From: Scylla paramamosain
Taxonomy: Eukaryota > Arthropoda > Malacostraca > Decapoda > Portunidae
DNA length: 64,000 bases
Assembly (NCBI RefSeq): GCF_035594125.1
Contig: NC_087168.1
Coordinates: forward strand, 9,989,650 to 10,053,649
Direction of reading: 5' to 3'
Shown here: positions 61,980-64,000 of the stretch, piece by piece
Layout: each line of letters starts with the position of its first letter
How positions within the stretch are numbered: position 1 is the stretch's first letter
Notes under the pieces: generated by a model
What the model saw: the letters and a program-made list of their open reading frames with translations, nothing else
Told to the model about the DNA's origin: nothing
Database searches by the model: none
Program-made: the position numbers and the translations under genes

Positions 61980-62225
61980 GGTGGTCCTGGAGGCCGCAAT
62001 AATTCCTTGTCAGGCAAGCGAGTCTCCACATTGTATTACAGTGAATGGGACTACCAAATGAATAAAAAAGAATATTTTTTAAAATGAAAAATATATTTAT
62101 GAGTAAAACTATATTACAAAATTGTAGAATTAGAGACAGTTAAAAATTTGTGGAAAAAAAAAACAACTGAACATAACCTGCTATGAACACAACCAAAACC
62201 AACCGTTGTAAAGGCGCAACCCATA
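61980..62225. promoter_or_regulatory. MRPS27 upstream flank (presumed promoter region)
   Basis: This is the sequence directly upstream of the MRPS27 ATG. The first 60 bases are GC-richer. Beyond is AT-rich DNA up to the trinucleotide array. No core promoter motif could be assigned, so the role is inferred from position. Confidence 0.3.
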
Positions 62226-62227
62226 TT

Positions 62228-62722
62228 GCTGCTGCTGCTGCTGCTGCTGCTCACCATCACCACTACTAATATAAATACCACCACCACCAATACTACTACT
62301 ACTACTACTACTACTACTAATAATAATAATAATGCTGCCGCTGTTGCTGTTGCTGCTGCTTTTTTTTTTTGTTACTGCTGGTACTACCAATGCTACTGCA
62401 CTACTACTACTAGCTACCACTACTACTACTGCTACTACTACTACTATAAATATAGTACTACTACTACTGCTGTCGTTACTAGTGCTGCTACTGCTGCTGC
62501 CACTACTACTACTACTACTACTATTACTACCACTGCTTTTACCATTCACCGCAACTACTACTACTACTACTACTACTACTGCTACTACTGCTGCTACTGC
62601 TACTACTACTACTTCAACTACTGCTTCAACTACTACTACTACTACTACTACTACTTCAACTACTGTTTCAACTACTATTACTTCTACTGCTACTACCACC
62701 ATCCACCGCAACAACAACAACA

Positions 62723-62753
<31 letters not shown>

Positions 62754-62866
62754 GGAGGAGGAGGAGGAGGAGGAGGAGGAGAAGAAGTTAAATGAACAAT
62801 AACAACAACAATAACAACAACTTCAGCTACTGATAAACATACTATCACCATCACTAGAAAACTAAA

Positions 62867-62897
<31 letters not shown>

Positions 62898-63005
62898 TAA
62901 CAACAACAGCAACATCAACAATAATAACAATCACCACCACCACCACCACCAACAACAACAAAAACAACATCGACGACGACGACAACAACGACGACAACGA
63001 CAACG
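62228..63005. repeat. Long compound trinucleotide array
   Basis: (CTG)n, (ACT)n, (AAT)n, (TGC)n, (GGA)n, (CAC)n, (CAA)n and (GAC)n runs alternate over nearly 780 bases. All frames are low-complexity (Thr-, Tyr-, Leu-, Val- or Ser-rich) and are not genes. The array begins about 250 bases upstream of the MRPS27 start codon. Confidence 0.95.
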
Positions 63006-63253
63006 ATCAGCTGATGAAGGTTCTCGGGGGGCACTGAGGACCCACTTGTTTCTCGTAACCAATTCATGAAGCTCCACTCAAGGGTGACTTCTGCCTGACT
63101 CTGCAACCACCACGCCTCCGTCACGCCTTTTACCTCCTCGACGCGCTCTTCTACGTATCCACCACCTCCTCATTCTTCTACATCCTCGTACTTCTCCAGT
63201 TTCTCTTCCTCCTTATGCGCTTTATTCGTTTCGTAGCAAAAAGAAAAGTCAAC

Positions 63254-63257
<4 letters not shown>

Positions 63258-63341
<84 letters not shown>

Positions 63342-63407
63342 CTCCTCCTACAGTACTTACTCATCGATACAAGAGGTCAATCTTGATACACAGCTTTCGA
63401 GCACTAT

Positions 63408-63468
<61 letters not shown>
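63258..63468. repeat. Opposed (GA)n and (CT)n arrays
   Basis: GA lies at 63,258-63,338 and CT at 63,412-63,468, with a 73-base unique spacer. It is the third such opposed pair in the window. Confidence 0.96.
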
Positions 63469-63470
<2 letters not shown>

Positions 63471-64000
63471 AGTAAAAATACACATTCCCTCAGGCAGTTT
63501 CAACTTCCTCTCAGTCAATTCTATTTGCTTCACACAGATTTCCACAGACTTCAAGACAGATCCCCTCGTCTGGACAAAAAGGATCCGTCTGCTTTTGGTT
63601 TCCTGAGTAGGCTACGAGGTTATGAACACATATTTCTATACTGTCCTCCCATATAGCTACATGTTTTCTGTATGCATATAGGGTTTTCTTTCATGGATTT
63701 GACGTTGATGATGCCGATAAAAATAATGGTTTTTGACTGTTTTTGACTGTTGTTGTTGTTACTGTTGTTGAATTACAGACACCGAAATATCCATTAACTT
63801 TCAATGCACTTAAACCAGTGGATCATATGACGCCGTACATAAAAAAATGTAAAATGAAGAATAAGATAAGTAAAGCTATATACCTTAATAAAATAGTTGA
63901 AAGAAGATAAATTAAGATGGGATATCATGGGTAGTAGAATAGGAGGTAGAGAAAGGAACGATGATGATGTTGATAACAATAATAATGATAATAATAATAA
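63469..64000. other. No gene seen
   Basis: The stretch is mixed-composition DNA ending in an (AAT)n run. No exon or element was recognised. Confidence 0.5.

Noticed and set aside
62181..62795. Thr-, Tyr- and Leu-rich frames up to 189 residues
   Set aside because: They are produced by trinucleotide arrays and have no complex sequence.
63100..63245. Hydrophobic plus-strand frame (FYLLDALFYVSTTSSFFYIL)
   Set aside because: It lacks a start, splice sites and any motif, and runs into a (GA)n array.

Overview
The window is nuclear DNA of an animal, most likely a decapod crustacean (probably a crab). The evidence is spliced genes with GT/AG introns, very long (GA)n, (TA)n and (CA)n microsatellites, arthropod-type TTAGG runs, tRNA-derived SINEs, several non-LTR retrotransposon families and a DIRS-type retrotransposon. 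The species call is inference; no bacterial, organellar or viral gene organisation is present.

Host genes are sparse. The clearest is the mitochondrial ribosomal protein S27 gene (MRPS27) on the minus strand. It is reconstructed here as nine phase-compatible exons from the ATG at 61,979 to the stop at 45,895, coding for about 447 residues. Intron 1 carries a CR1/L2-like LINE and intron 6 a Jockey-like LINE, both in the same sense as the gene. A second host gene, which I cannot name, is represented by two minus-strand exons at 6,904-7,103 and 6,397-6,600. A weak third exon lies at 10,518-10,568, and a GC-rich possible promoter near 15,860-16,090. A third gene is a complete 329-codon open frame on the plus strand at 40,384-41,373 that I cannot assign to a family; it has two 35-residue repeats and a likely non-coding first exon ending near 39,205.

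Layout: 1-5.1 kb has LINE relics and a TA-flanked MITE. 6.4-7.1 kb holds the unnamed gene. 7.1-16.5 kb is mostly intron-like or intergenic DNA with a pogo-like MITE, a TTAGG tract and a composite inverted-repeat block at 14.67-15.66 kb. 16.54-20.81 kb is a large foldback structure split by a Jockey-like LINE and carrying an exon-like open frame in its loop. 20.99-24.33 kb has a hAT-like MITE and the best preserved LINE, with an 825-codon frame. 24.4-25.03 kb is a smaller foldback. 25.22-29.93 kb is a DIRS-like tyrosine-recombinase retrotransposon with its termini and internal complementary region. 30-39 kb has microsatellites, a minisatellite, a second LINE family (33.37-36.09 kb) and a SINE. 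39-41.6 kb is the orphan gene. 42.37-43.30 kb is a MITE nested in a MITE. 45.9-62 kb is MRPS27 with its insertions. 62.2-63.5 kb is trinucleotide and dinucleotide repeat DNA.

The mobile elements form a layered record. A MITE sits inside a LINE with an exact TA duplication, a LINE tail sits inside another copy of the same LINE family, and MITEs sit inside MITEs around (GA)n runs. The best candidates for undescribed biology are the orphan gene, the 16.5-20.8 kb foldback with its exon-like loop, and the DIRS element.
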